A stretch of DNA of 64,000 bases from Petrolisthes cinctipes (taxonomy: Eukaryota > Arthropoda > Malacostraca > Decapoda > Porcellanidae): positions 744,001-808,000 of the forward strand of contig JAWQEG010000486.1 in NCBI GenBank assembly GCA_033782935.1. The letters are read 5' to 3'. The notes under the pieces were generated by a model. The model had not been told where the DNA came from. It searched no databases and worked only from the letters and a program-made list of their open reading frames with translations. A program made the translations under genes and the position numbers. Shown one piece after another: positions 51,801 through 60,764 of this stretch; position 1 is the stretch's first letter, and every line of letters starts with the position of its first letter.

Positions 51801-54800
51801 TCTGGGACCCCAAAATATCGGATTTTCGGGTGTTTTGAGCCTGCATTTGAGATATAAACGGGTACAGAAGATGCATGCACATATTGACTTTGGGCACCTA
51901 AAATATCGATTTTCAGCAGGTTTTTGGCCTGTATTTTCAAAATACTCTAACTAGGAGTAGGCATGTACAGATCGCTTCTGGGACCCAAAAATATCGAATT
52001 TTCGGGTGTTTTGAGCCTGAATTTGAGATATAAACGGGTACAGAAGATGCATGCACATATCGACTTTGGACACTTAAAATATCGATTTTTAGTATGTTTT
52101 GAGCCTATATTTTGAAAACATTCTAGCTCTGACTATACATGTGCAGATCGCTTCTGGGACCCAAAAATATCGAATTTTCGGGTGTTTTGTGGTTGAATTT
52201 GAGATATAAACGAGTGCAGAATATGCATACACATGTTGACTTTGGGCACCTAAAATATCGATTTTCAGCATGTTTTGGGCCTGCATCTGAGTAGGCATGT
52301 ACAGATCGCTTCTGGGACCCAAAAATATCGAATTTTCGGGTGTTTTGAGGTTGAATTTGGGATATAAACGGGTACAGAAGATGCATGCACATATCGACTT
52401 TTGGGCACCCAAAAGATCGATTTTCAGTATGTTTTGGGCCTGTATTTTGAAAATACTCTAACACGGAGTAGGCATGTACAGTTCGCTTCTGGGTCCCCAA
52501 AATATCGAATTTTGGGGTGTTTTCCTGCCTGAATTTGAGATATTGACTTTGGGCACCTAAAATATCGATTTTTAGCATGTTTTGGGCCTATATTTTGAAA
52601 ATATACTAGCACTAAGTAGTACAGATCACTTCTGGGACCCCAAAATATCGAATTTTCGAGTGTTTTGAGCCTCAATTTGAGATATAAACGAGTACAGATG
52701 ATGCATGCACATATCGACTTTGGACACTTAAAATATCGATTTTTAGCATGTTTTGAGCCTATATTTTGAAAACATTCTAGCACTGAGTAGGCATGTACAG
52801 ATCGCTTCTGGGACCCAAAAATATCGAATTTTCGGGTGTTTTGAGATTGAATTTGGGATATAAACGGGAGCAGAAGATGCATACACATATTGACTTTGGT
52901 CACCTAAAATATCGATTTTCAGCTTGTTTTGGGCCTGTATTTTGAAAATTCTCTAACAAGGAGTAGGCAAGTACAGATCGCTTCTGGGACCCCAAAATAT
53001 CGAATTTTCGGGTGTTTTGAGAATGAATTTGAGATATAAACGGGTACAGAAGATGCATCCACACATCGACTTTTGTGCAACTAACAGATCGATTTTCTGT
53101 ATGTTTTGGGTCTGTATATTGAAAATACTCTAACACGGAGTAGGCATGTACAGATCGCTTCTGGGACCCAAAAATACTAAATTTTCGGGTGTTTTGAGCC
53201 TGAATTTGAGATATAAACGGGTACAGAAGATGCATGCACATATCGACTTTTGGGCACCTAAAATATCGATTTTGAGCATGTTTTGGGTCTGTATCTTGAA
53301 AACATTCTAACTAGGAGTAGGGATGTACAGATCGCTTCTAGGACCCAAAAATACTGAATTTTCGGGTGTTTTGAGCCTGAATTTGAGATATAAACGGGGA
53401 CAGAAGATGCATGCACATATTGACTTTGGGCACCTAAAATACCGATTTTCAGCATGTTTTGGGCCTGTATTTTAAAAATACTTTAACTAAGAGTAGGCAT
53501 GAACAGATCGCTTCTGGGACCCAAAAATATTGAATTTTCGGGTGTTTTGAGCCTGAATTTGAGATATAAACGGGTACAGAAGATGCATCCACATATCGAC
53601 TTTGGACACTTAAAAAATCGATTTTTTGCATGTTTTGAGCCTATATTTTGAAAACATTCTAGCACTGACTAGACATGTACAGATCGCTTCTGGGACCCAA
53701 AAATATCGAATTTTCGGGTGTTTTGAGGTTGAATTTGGGATATAAACGGGTGCAGAAGATGCATACACATATTGACTTTGGTCACCTAAAATATCGATTT
53801 TCAGCATGTTTTGGGCCTGAATTTTGAAAAAACTCTAACACGGAGTAGGCAAGTACAAATCGACTTTTGGGACCCAAAAATATCGAATATTCGGGTGTTT
53901 TGAGGTTGAATTTGGGATATAAACGGGTACAGAAGATGCATGCACATATCGACTTTTGGACAACTAAAGGATCGATTTTCAGTATGTTTTTTGGCCTGTA
54001 TTTTGAAAATACTCTAACACGTAGTAGGCATGTACAGTTCGCTACTGGGACCCCAAAATATCGAATTTTCGGGTGTTTTGGGCCTGAATTTGAGATATCG
54101 ACTTTGGGCACCTAAAATATCGATTTTAGCTTGTTTTGGGCCTATATTTTGAAAATATTCTACCACTGAGTAGGCATGTACAGATCACTTCTGGGACACC
54201 AAAATATCGAATTTTCGGGTGTTTTGAGCCTGAATTTAAGATATAAACGGGTACAGATGATGCATGCACATATCAACTTTAGAAACTTAAAATATCGATT
54301 TTAGCATGTTTTCAGCCTATATTTTGAAAACATTCTAGCAATGAGTAGGCATGTACAGATCGCTTCTGGGACCCAAAAATATCGAATTTTCTGGTGTTTG
54401 GAGGTTGAATTTGGGATATAAACGGGTGCAGAAGATGCATGCACATATTGACTTTGGTCACCTAAAATATCGATTTTCAGCTTGTTTTGGGCCTGTATTT
54501 TGAAAAAACTCTAACACGAAGTAGGCAAGTACAGATCGCTTCTGGGACCCCAAAATATCGAATTTTTGGGTGTTTTGAGCCTGAATTTGAGATATAAACG
54601 GGTACAGAAGATGCATCCACATATCGACTTTTGGGCATCTAACAGATCGATTTTCAGTATGTTTTGGGCCTGTATATTGAAAATACTCTAACACGGAGTA
54701 GGCATGTACAGATCGCTTCTGGGACCCAAAATTATCAAATTTTCGGATGTTTTGTGGTTGAATTTGAGATATCGACTTTGGGCACCTAAAATATCGATTT

Positions 54801-56108
54801 TCAGCTTGTTTTGGGCCTGTATTTTGAAAATATTCAAGCACTGAGTAGGCATGTACAGATCGCTTCTTGGACCCCAAAATATCGAATTTTCGGGTGTTTT
54901 GACCTGAATTTGAGATATAAACGGGTACAGAAGATGCATGCACATATTGACTTTGGGCACCTAAAATATCGATTTTCAGCATGTTTTGGGCCTGTATTTT
55001 GAAAATACTCTAACTAGATTAAGCATGTACAGATCGCTTCTGGGACCCCAAAATATCGAATTTTCGGGTGTTTTGAGCCTGAATTTGAGATATAAAAGGG
55101 TACAGAAGATGCATGCACATATCGACTTTGGACACTTAAAATATCGATTTTTAGCATTTTTTCAGCCTATATTTTGAAAACATTCTAGCACTGACTAGAC
55201 ATGTACAGATCGCTTCTGGGACCCAAAATTATCGAATTTTCGGGTGTTTTGAGGTTGAATTTGAGATATAAACGAGTGCTGAAGATGCATACACATGTTG
55301 ACTTTGGGCACCTAAAATATCGATTTCAGCATGTTTTGGGCCTGCATCTGAGTAGGCATGTACAGATCGCTTCTGGGACCCCAAAATATCGAATTTTCGG
55401 GTGTTTGTAGCCTGCATTTGAGATATAAACGGGTACAGAAGATGCATGCACATATCGACTTTTGGGCACCCAAAAGATCGATTTTCAGTATGTTTTGGAC
55501 CTGTATTTTGAAAATACTCTAACAAGGAGTAGGCATGTACAGTTCGCTTATGGGACCCCAAAATATCGAATTTTCGGGTGTTTTGTGCCTGAATTTGAGA
55601 TATCGACTTTGGGCACCTAAAATATCGATTTTTAGCATGTTTTGGGCCTATATTTTGAAAATATACTAGCACTAAGTAGTACAGATCACTTCTGGGACCC
55701 CAAAATATCGAATTTTCGGGTGTTTTGATCCTGAATTTGAGATATAAACGGGTACAGATGATGCATGCACATATCGACTTTGGACACTTAAAATATCGAT
55801 TTTTAGCTTGTTTTGAGCCTATATTTTGAAAACATTCTAGCACTGAGTAGGCATGTACAGATCGCTTCTGGGACCCAAAAAATTTCGAATTTTTGGGTGT
55901 TTTGAGGTTGAATTTGGGATATAAACGGGTGCAGAAGATGCATACACATATTGACTTTGGTCACCTAAAATATCGATTTTCAGCTTGTTTTGGGCCTGTA
56001 TTTTGAAAATACTCTAACACGGAGTAGGCATGTACAGATCGTTTCTGGGAACCCAAAATATCGAATTTTCGGGTGTTTTGAGCCTGAATTTGAGATATAA
56101 ACGGGTAC
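48871..56108. repeat. Mosaic satellite segment left of the retrotransposon
   Basis: About 48530-51550 has a close copy at about 60765-63780. About 52620-53660 is a partial copy of the 1893-bp block. The rest mixes subtypes seen earlier. The last monomer is broken at 56108, directly after GGGTAC, by the retrotransposon. No gene is seen. Confidence 0.75.
49365..49444. repeat. 80-bp truncated monomer
   Basis: The join reads AAAATATAGAAATTTTTGGG and the spacing is again 80 bp. Its partner in the right-hand array is at 61599. Confidence 0.85.
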
Positions 56109-56127
56109 TGGGCGGGATATCTCAGCA

Positions 56128-56173
56128 ACCCTGGAAGACGAATGGTTCTTTTAGCAGATGAGTCTTCCTGGGT
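56128..56173 (+). other. Predicted stem-loop in the 5' leader
   Basis: ACCC (56128-56131) and GGAAGAC (56133-56139) pair with GTCTTCC (56162-56168) and GGGT (56170-56173). This gives an 11-bp stem with one T/T mismatch and a 22-nt loop. It is seen by direct pairing; no folding energy was computed. Confidence 0.55.
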
Positions 56174-56187
56174 GGGTTTGAGAACCC
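56174..56187 (+). other. Second small hairpin in the 5' leader
   Basis: GGGTT (56174-56178) pairs with AACCC (56183-56187) around a TGAG loop, immediately after the larger stem. Its sequence is loosely like a pol III B box, but two key positions differ, so I do not call a promoter. Confidence 0.45.
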
Positions 56188-56775
56188 TGGGTTGGAGGAA
56201 ATGCCACTCAAAATCCTATTAGTACACCACCGGCCAATGCTCTTATTGGGCGTATGAGTGTTCTTCTTAGTAGGGTTCAGGGTAGCCCTTAAGGCGGAAG
56301 AGCAGCTTTATGCTGCCAACGGCATCTCTGAAATGGAGTCATGGGTTGATGCCATAGTCATGTGCCTGATTTTCCGTAACTCATCCATTTCCCTACTATT
56401 AGATGGCACAATCTAACTAATTTCACCTTTACTTTCCAATTTATTCTTTCTTATTCTTACTCTTATAAAGGTGAAGCTGCTCATCTTGGTGCAAACCGCA
56501 GTCACGCAGCTACTATCTTTGATCCGGTTATAAGATCAGATTATGGCAGTTATTCTGGTCGCCATGCTCAGATAGTGAAGGTGGGAAGATCATTTTTGAT
56601 CTATTGAGAAGTAACGCCCGCCTAAGCAAGGCAGTCCCTTGCCAGTAGGTTCTTCTCCTGCCCGTCACCCCTGGAGAGTTTGAGCTAGCTCTTCTAGGCC
56701 AATGTCTGAAAGGGATGACGTTAATTTTACTAGCTTGCTGACTCAGGTTTCCTTATACTTGGTTCTTCCGGTTAT

Positions 56776-59703
56776 ATGACCTTTGCTTGTACTTGGACTT
56801 GCTTCACGATTTCTCTACTTCTCATCTTCCCATTTTACTTCTTTCAGTTATTCAAGTTTTTACTTGTTATTTTGTCCGGTGATATTGAATTAAATCCCGG
56901 TCCACGTAGACCTACCCATCATGTGAGAAGCTGCCGTATTTTGTATTCTAACATCCGCGGACTTCATAAGAACATTAAAGATCTAACTTTGGCATCAGTA
57001 GATTATGACATTGTTTTTTGTTCAGAAACTCTTGTCTCTAACCATAGACACGTTTCAGAACTTCTTATGCCTGGCTTTAATAAACCACTTCTTATTCGTC
57101 GTGACTCTTTTCCTCGTGTTCGTGGAATGAGTTTGTACATCCGATCTGGCTTCAATGCCCAGCCTTTAACAAAATTTATTTGCGGTTGCCATGAGATCCA
57201 GTTAGTTAAAGTTTCCAGTAAATATCATAACCACTACATTTTTAGCCTATACAGAAATCCTGACGCCAATGACAACCTATATGACTGTCTCTTAAATGCC
57301 ATGGCATTAATTCAGTCTGTTGATGTCAAGTCCTCTTTCATCTTTGTTGGAGATGTAAATGCACATCATCAAGAGTGGCTGAACTCTGTTTCTCCAACAA
57401 ATAGACACGGTCATGCTGCCCTGGATTCTACTAATTTATCTGGGTGTGAACAGTTGATTACTGGACCTACACATATTTCTGGAAACTGTCTGGATCTCGT
57501 TTTGACAGATGTTTCTGGTGTTGTGGAGACTATAGTTCTTGCACCTGTGGGTACTTCTGACCATAATTCCATATCCTGTAAAATCAATCTTGAATTTACT
57601 GTGCCTGATATCACTATCACTCGTAAAGTCTATCTTAAATCTCGGGTTAACTGGGATAATGTATGTGATGATGTTACTAATATCCAGTGGAACCACATAC
57701 TAAGATCTGATGACCCAGTTTCATCACTCAATAACTCTCTCTTGGAAATTCTTAACAGAAGAGTCCCATCAAAATTAATCAAATCCCGTATAAAAGATAA
57801 AGCTTGGTTTGATGATGACTGCAAACGTGCTTTTAATAACAAGCAGGCTGCATACCATCGCTGGAGACGTGGTCGAAACCAGTTGCTTTGGGATGACTAT
57901 ATACATCTTAGGTCAGTTGCGCAGAGAGTTTATAGTAATGCTGAGAGGGATTACAATTCCCATTTACAGGAGGTTCTTGCAGGTGCTACTCAGCCACATA
58001 AATGGTGGGCTTCACTTAAGGCCTCATTATTTGGTATTGATTCCTCCATGCCTCCACTTCGTGATTCTGATGGTTCTGTTTCTTTTGACCCATTGATTAA
58101 GGCTAATATGCTTTCAAATATATTCATTGGTAAGCAGAGTGATCAGGAATTGCAATTACCTTCAACATGTTACCCTAGTCCTGGTCTAAAGTCAATGGCT
58201 TTTAAATCAGCTGAATTGAAACAATATCTATTGGATCTTGACACTTATGGTGGGACTGACCCTGATGGATTTTTCCCTCTCTTCCTTAAGAAGATTGCTG
58301 TTGTTTTAGCACCTAAATTGGCTGTGGTATTTAGGTTGCTCTTGAAATCTGGTAGTTTTCCTCTTTGCTGGCGTAAAGCCAGAATTACCCCAATTCCAAA
58401 GGGAGCCACTGCGTCATCAAATCCATCCGAGTATCGTCCCATTTCCATTACACCTATTCTTTCTAAGATCTTTGAGAGGCTTTTAGCGAGGCGTCTTAAC
58501 TCTTATTGTAATAATAATGATTTAATACCCATTTCACAATTTGGTTTTCGCAAAGGTTTGGGTACCTGCGATGCACTTTTGACCTTGTCTCACGCACTTC
58601 AATCTTCGTTGGACAAGGGATATGAATCTCGTGTTGTGGCTATTGATTTTAGCTCTGCTTTTGATCGGGTTAATCATAAAGCACTTTTACATAAGCTGCA
58701 ACTTATTGGTATTGGTGGTAGTCTCTTATCAATTTTTAAAGAATTTCTGATGAACAGGTCACAATGTGTTGTCATTGATGGGTGCACTTCTGTCCCTGTA
58801 CCTGTTGTTTCGGGTGTTCCACAGGGCAGTGTACTTGGGCCTCTGTTTTTTATTCTCTTTACTGCTGACTTGGGCTTTGAGCTCGAAAATAAGCTTATTT
58901 CTTATGCTGATGACACAACTTTATATTCACCCATTCCATCACCAGGGAGTAGAATTGAAGTTGCAGCATCCCTAAGCAGGGACTTGGCTAAGATTACTTC
59001 TTGGTGTGAACTTTGGGGTATGAAGCTTAATGCCAAGAAAACTCACTCCATGATTATTAGCAGATCACGCACTTTGGTTCCTCCTCATCCTTGTTTGCAT
59101 ATTTCTGGTGAACAAATTGAGGATGTGACAGGTTTGCATTTGTTGGGAGTGACTCTTGATCCCAAGTTGACCTTTGAAAGGCATATTCGTTCCTTATCTT
59201 CTACTATTGCACAAAAGATTGGTTTACTCCGCAAGTGTTTTAAAAAATTTGCGTGTGAAACCATAGTCTTAAAATCTTTTTATGCTTTTATTTTGCCTCA
59301 CTTTGAATATTGCTCTTCTGTTTGGAAATCTGCTGCTGACTGTCATCTAAAGTTGCTTGACAGAGCTCTTACTTCTATAAAATTTGTTCTACCTGCTGTA
59401 TCTCTTGATCTCCATCATCGGCGTCAGGTTGGTGCCCTTAGTCTTGTATTCAAAATTTTTAACAATACTCGGCATCCCCTGCATAGTGTTTTACCTGAAC
59501 GTTTTATTCCGACTCGCATAACAAGGTTTACAAAGAGTCTTAATGACTTTGCCATGACTCTAATTAATGCTTCTACATCTCAATTTTCTCGTTGTTTTAT
59601 TCCTTCTATGATTACCTTATGGAATCATCTGCCTAACGAGGTTGTACAGTCAACTGATATTACTGGTTTTAAATCTAAAGTTAATGTCTTATTGCAACAG
59701 TAG
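56776..59703 (+). CDS. Retrotransposon polyprotein: 2A-like leader, APE endonuclease, reverse transcriptase (975 aa)
   Basis: This ORF encodes the enzyme for target-primed reverse transcription: the endonuclease nicks chromosomal DNA and the reverse transcriptase copies the element RNA from that end. The first ATG after an in-frame TAG at 56731 is used. Residues 10-34 are strongly hydrophobic and run into GDIELNPGP (35-43), a canonical 2A-like translational recoding motif with predicted separation between G42 and P43. The APE-type endonuclease spans about 54-270, with N59, E84, GDVNAH (192-197) and SDH (261-263). The reverse transcriptase shows YRPIS (553-557), FGFRKG (589-594), DFSSAFD (624-630, D624 catalytic), SGVPQGSVLGPL (679-690) and YADD (710-713). 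No RNase H, PHD or CCHC finger is seen. The C-terminus carries LWNHLP (948-953), common in CR1/Jockey-like proteins. The frame is intact, so the element may be active; ORF1 is absent. Confidence 0.96.
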   Translation: MTFACTWTCFTISLLLIFPFYFFQLFKFLLVILSGDIELNPGPRRPTHHVRSCRILYSNIRGLHKNIKDLTLASVDYDIVFCSETLVSNHRHVSELLMPGFNKPLLIRRDSFPRVRGMSLYIRSGFNAQPLTKFICGCHEIQLVKVSSKYHNHYIFSLYRNPDANDNLYDCLLNAMALIQSVDVKSSFIFVGDVNAHHQEWLNSVSPTNRHGHAALDSTNLSGCEQLITGPTHISGNCLDLVLTDVSGVVETIVLAPVGTSDHNSISCKINLEFTVPDITITRKVYLKSRVNWDNVCDDVTNIQWNHILRSDDPVSSLNNSLLEILNRRVPSKLIKSRIKDKAWFDDDCKRAFNNKQAAYHRWRRGRNQLLWDDYIHLRSVAQRVYSNAERDYNSHLQEVLAGATQPHKWWASLKASLFGIDSSMPPLRDSDGSVSFDPLIKANMLSNIFIGKQSDQELQLPSTCYPSPGLKSMAFKSAELKQYLLDLDTYGGTDPDGFFPLFLKKIAVVLAPKLAVVFRLLLKSGSFPLCWRKARITPIPKGATASSNPSEYRPISITPILSKIFERLLARRLNSYCNNNDLIPISQFGFRKGLGTCDALLTLSHALQSSLDKGYESRVVAIDFSSAFDRVNHKALLHKLQLIGIGGSLLSIFKEFLMNRSQCVVIDGCTSVPVPVVSGVPQGSVLGPLFFILFTADLGFELENKLISYADDTTLYSPIPSPGSRIEVAASLSRDLAKITSWCELWGMKLNAKKTHSMIISRSRTLVPPHPCLHISGEQIEDVTGLHLLGVTLDPKLTFERHIRSLSSTIAQKIGLLRKCFKKFACETIVLKSFYAFILPHFEYCSSVWKSAADCHLKLLDRALTSIKFVLPAVSLDLHHRRQVGALSLVFKIFNNTRHPLHSVLPERFIPTRITRFTKSLNDFAMTLINASTSQFSRCFIPSMITLWNHLPNEVVQSTDITGFKSKVNVLLQQ
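56803..56904 (+). other. Hydrophobic N-terminus plus 2A-like recoding sequence
   Basis: Codons 10-34 encode an uncharged, mostly Ile/Leu/Phe stretch broken by a single Lys at residue 27, and codons 35-43 encode GDIELNPGP. The D-x-E-x-N-P-G-P core of 2A peptides is complete. In known 2A elements the ribosome skips the Gly-Pro bond, so the endonuclease/RT would begin with Pro43 and a 42-residue peptide would be released or targeted. Similar leader-2A arrangements are known in APE-type retrotransposons of marine invertebrates. Activity here is inferred. Confidence 0.85.
56935..57585 (+). other. APE-type endonuclease domain
   Basis: This region encodes residues 54-270 of the ORF. The conserved motifs appear in order: SNIRG with N59, CSETLVS with E84, SLYRNP (157-162), VGDVNAH (191-197) and GTSDH (259-263). 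All expected catalytic and metal-binding positions are present, so the nuclease looks functional. Confidence 0.9.
58372..59055 (+). other. Reverse transcriptase domain
   Basis: This region encodes about residues 533-760. Motifs of the non-LTR reverse transcriptase family are present in order: ARITPIPKG, YRPIS, FGFRKG, AIDFSSAFD, GVPQGSVLGP and YADDTT. The catalytic aspartates D624, D712 and D713 are all intact. The YADD box is encoded at 58903-58914. Confidence 0.95.
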
Positions 59704-59907
59704 TTTGTCTATTTTTTAAAAATCATATCTTTTCTTTTGTATAAGCTTTCATTGACAACTAGTTTTCTCTTTTGGGCTCTCTATACTCAGTAGCCCCTTT
59801 CCTTTTTTCTTAGTTGTTGTAGTCTCTCTTCAGTACTCCCTAGGTATTTTGTGTGGATCCATCTATTGATGTGTCTGCACCCTGTTGGGAGGCTATGACA
59901 GCTTCTA
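59704..59907 (+). other. 3' untranslated region of the retrotransposon
   Basis: This 204-bp pyrimidine-rich segment follows the TAG stop at 59701-59703. It contains no ORF and ends in a stem-loop next to the TAA tail. In related elements this end is what the reverse transcriptase recognises on its own RNA; that role is inferred here. Confidence 0.8.
59889..59905 (+). other. Predicted 3' stem-loop before the TAA tail
   Basis: GAGGCT (59889-59894) pairs with AGCTTC (59900-59905), including one G-U pair, around an ATGAC loop. It sits two bases before the (TAA) tail. Such terminal stem-loops are recognised by the reverse transcriptase in L2/CR1-type LINEs. Confidence 0.55.
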
Positions 59908-59925
59908 TAATAATAATAATAATAA
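59908..59925 (+). repeat. (TAA)6 microsatellite tail
   Basis: Six TAA units form the 3' end of the element and are followed at once by TACAG of the satellite. TAA tails are typical of several non-LTR clades and arise by slippage during target-primed reverse transcription. Confidence 0.9.
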
Positions 59926-60764
59926 TACAGTAGATGCACCCACATATCGACTTTTGGGCACCTAAAAGATCGATTTTTAGCATGTTTTGGGCCTATATTT
60001 TGAAAATATTCTAGCACTACGTAGGCATATACAGATCACTTCGGGGACCCCAAAATATCGAATTTTCGAGTGTTTTGAGCCTTAATTTGAGATATAAACG
60101 AGTACAGATGATGCATGCACATATCGACTTTGGACACTTAAAATATCGATTTTTAGCATGTTTTGAGCCTATATTTTGAAAACATTCTAGCACTGAGTAG
60201 GCATGTACAGATCGCTTCTGGGACCCAAAAATATCGAATTTTCGCGTGTTTTGAGATTGAATTTGGGATATAAACGGGAGCAGAAGATGCATACACATAT
60301 TGACTTTGGTCACCTAAAATATCGATTTTCAGCTTGTTTTGGGCCTGTATTTTGAAAATACTCTAACAAGGAGTAGGCAAGTACAGATCATTTCTGGGAC
60401 CCCAAAATATCGAATTTTCGGGTGTTTTGAGAATTAATTTGAGATATAAACGGGTACAGAAGATGCATCCACATATCGACTTTTGTGCAACTAACAGATC
60501 GATTTTCAGTATGTTTTGGGTCTGTATATTGAAAAAACTCTAACACGGGGTAGGCATGTACAGATCACTTCTGGGACCCAAAAATACCAAATGTTCGGGT
60601 GTTTTGAGCCTGAATTTGAGATATAAACGGGTACAGAAGATGCATGCACATATCGACTTTTGTGCACCTAAAATATCGATTTTGAGCATGTTTTGGGTCT
60701 GAATCTTGAAAACATTCTAACTAGGAGTAGGGATGTACAGATCGCTTCTAGGACCCAAAAATAT

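Larger units (their letters stand above)
1..56108. repeat. Satellite DNA array, ~176-bp monomer, left part
   Basis: This stretch consists of head-to-tail copies of one AT-rich monomer of about 176 bp, all in the same orientation. Recognisable blocks recur in order: TATCGATTTT, AGCATGTTTTGGGCCT, TATTTTGAAAATA, a subtype block (CTAACACGGAG, CTAGCACTGAG or CTAACTAGGAG), GGCATGTACAGATCGC, TTCTGGGACCC, TATCGAATTTTCGGGTG, GATATAAACGGGTACAG and GATGCATGCACATATCG. The monomer is not a multiple of three in length, so the many short minus-strand reading frames shift frame at every unit and are not genes. I see no gene anywhere in this stretch. A monomer length near one nucleosome repeat is typical of centromeric satellites, but a centromeric location is inference. 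Confidence 0.97.
56109..56775 (+). other. 5' untranslated leader of the retrotransposon
   Basis: The leader starts TGGGCGGGATATCTCAGC directly after satellite sequence and runs to the ATG at 56776. It is clearly less AT-rich than the satellite. I see no ORF1 in it, and the frame of the main ORF has a TAG at 56731-56733. It should contain the internal promoter that such elements need, but I cannot identify specific promoter elements. Two strong hairpins lie near its 5' end. Confidence 0.75.
56109..59925 (+). mobile_element. Non-LTR (LINE) retrotransposon, APE-type, apparently full length
   Basis: A 3817-bp unit breaks the satellite. It has a 667-bp leader, one uninterrupted 975-codon ORF with APE-type endonuclease and reverse transcriptase, a 204-bp 3' UTR and a (TAA)6 tail, and no terminal repeats, which together define a non-LTR retrotransposon. 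The lack of RNase H and of a CCHC zinc knuckle, and a C-terminus of the LWNHLP type, fit the broad CR1/L2/Jockey-like group. The clade is not resolved, and TAA tails are also typical of I-like elements. Both flanks match the uninterrupted satellite paralogue at about 45037-45205, placing the insertion between GGTAC and AGAAG of the monomer. Only TAC is present on both sides. Confidence 0.95.

Noticed and set aside
310..55843. Hundreds of short reading frames of about 60-200 codons on both strands throughout the satellite
   Set aside because: They repeat with the 176-bp period, change frame at each monomer because the unit is not a multiple of three, begin at the same recurring CAT/ATG of the repeat and lack any recognisable domain. 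They are by-products of a stop-poor repeat.
1..56108. CRISPR-like regular repeats
   Set aside because: There are no short identical repeats separated by unique spacers; the whole 176-bp unit is repeated, and the context is eukaryotic.
56174..56187. RNA polymerase III B box or tRNA-derived head in the leader
   Set aside because: The GGTTTGAGAAC segment differs from the B-box consensus at key positions and no convincing A box at the right spacing was found.
56110..56200. HDV-like self-cleaving ribozyme at the 5' end of the element
   Set aside because: The first bases GGGCGGG look like a P1 strand, but no complementary P1 strand occurs within the next 100 nt. The only match is about 500 nt away, so the double-pseudoknot fold cannot be drawn.
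57411..58975. Shorter reading frames overlapping the retrotransposon ORF in other frames and on the minus strand
   Set aside because: They lie entirely inside the 975-codon ORF, whose protein has all expected endonuclease and RT motifs; the others have none.
56109..59925. LTR retrotransposon or DNA transposon
   Set aside because: There are no terminal direct or inverted repeats, no protease, integrase or transposase, and the RT and endonuclease motifs are of the non-LTR/APE type.
59787..60017. Minus-strand reading frame of 76 codons across the TAA tail
   Set aside because: It spans the element/satellite boundary and includes a run of tyrosines translated from the TAA microsatellite; it has no coding features.
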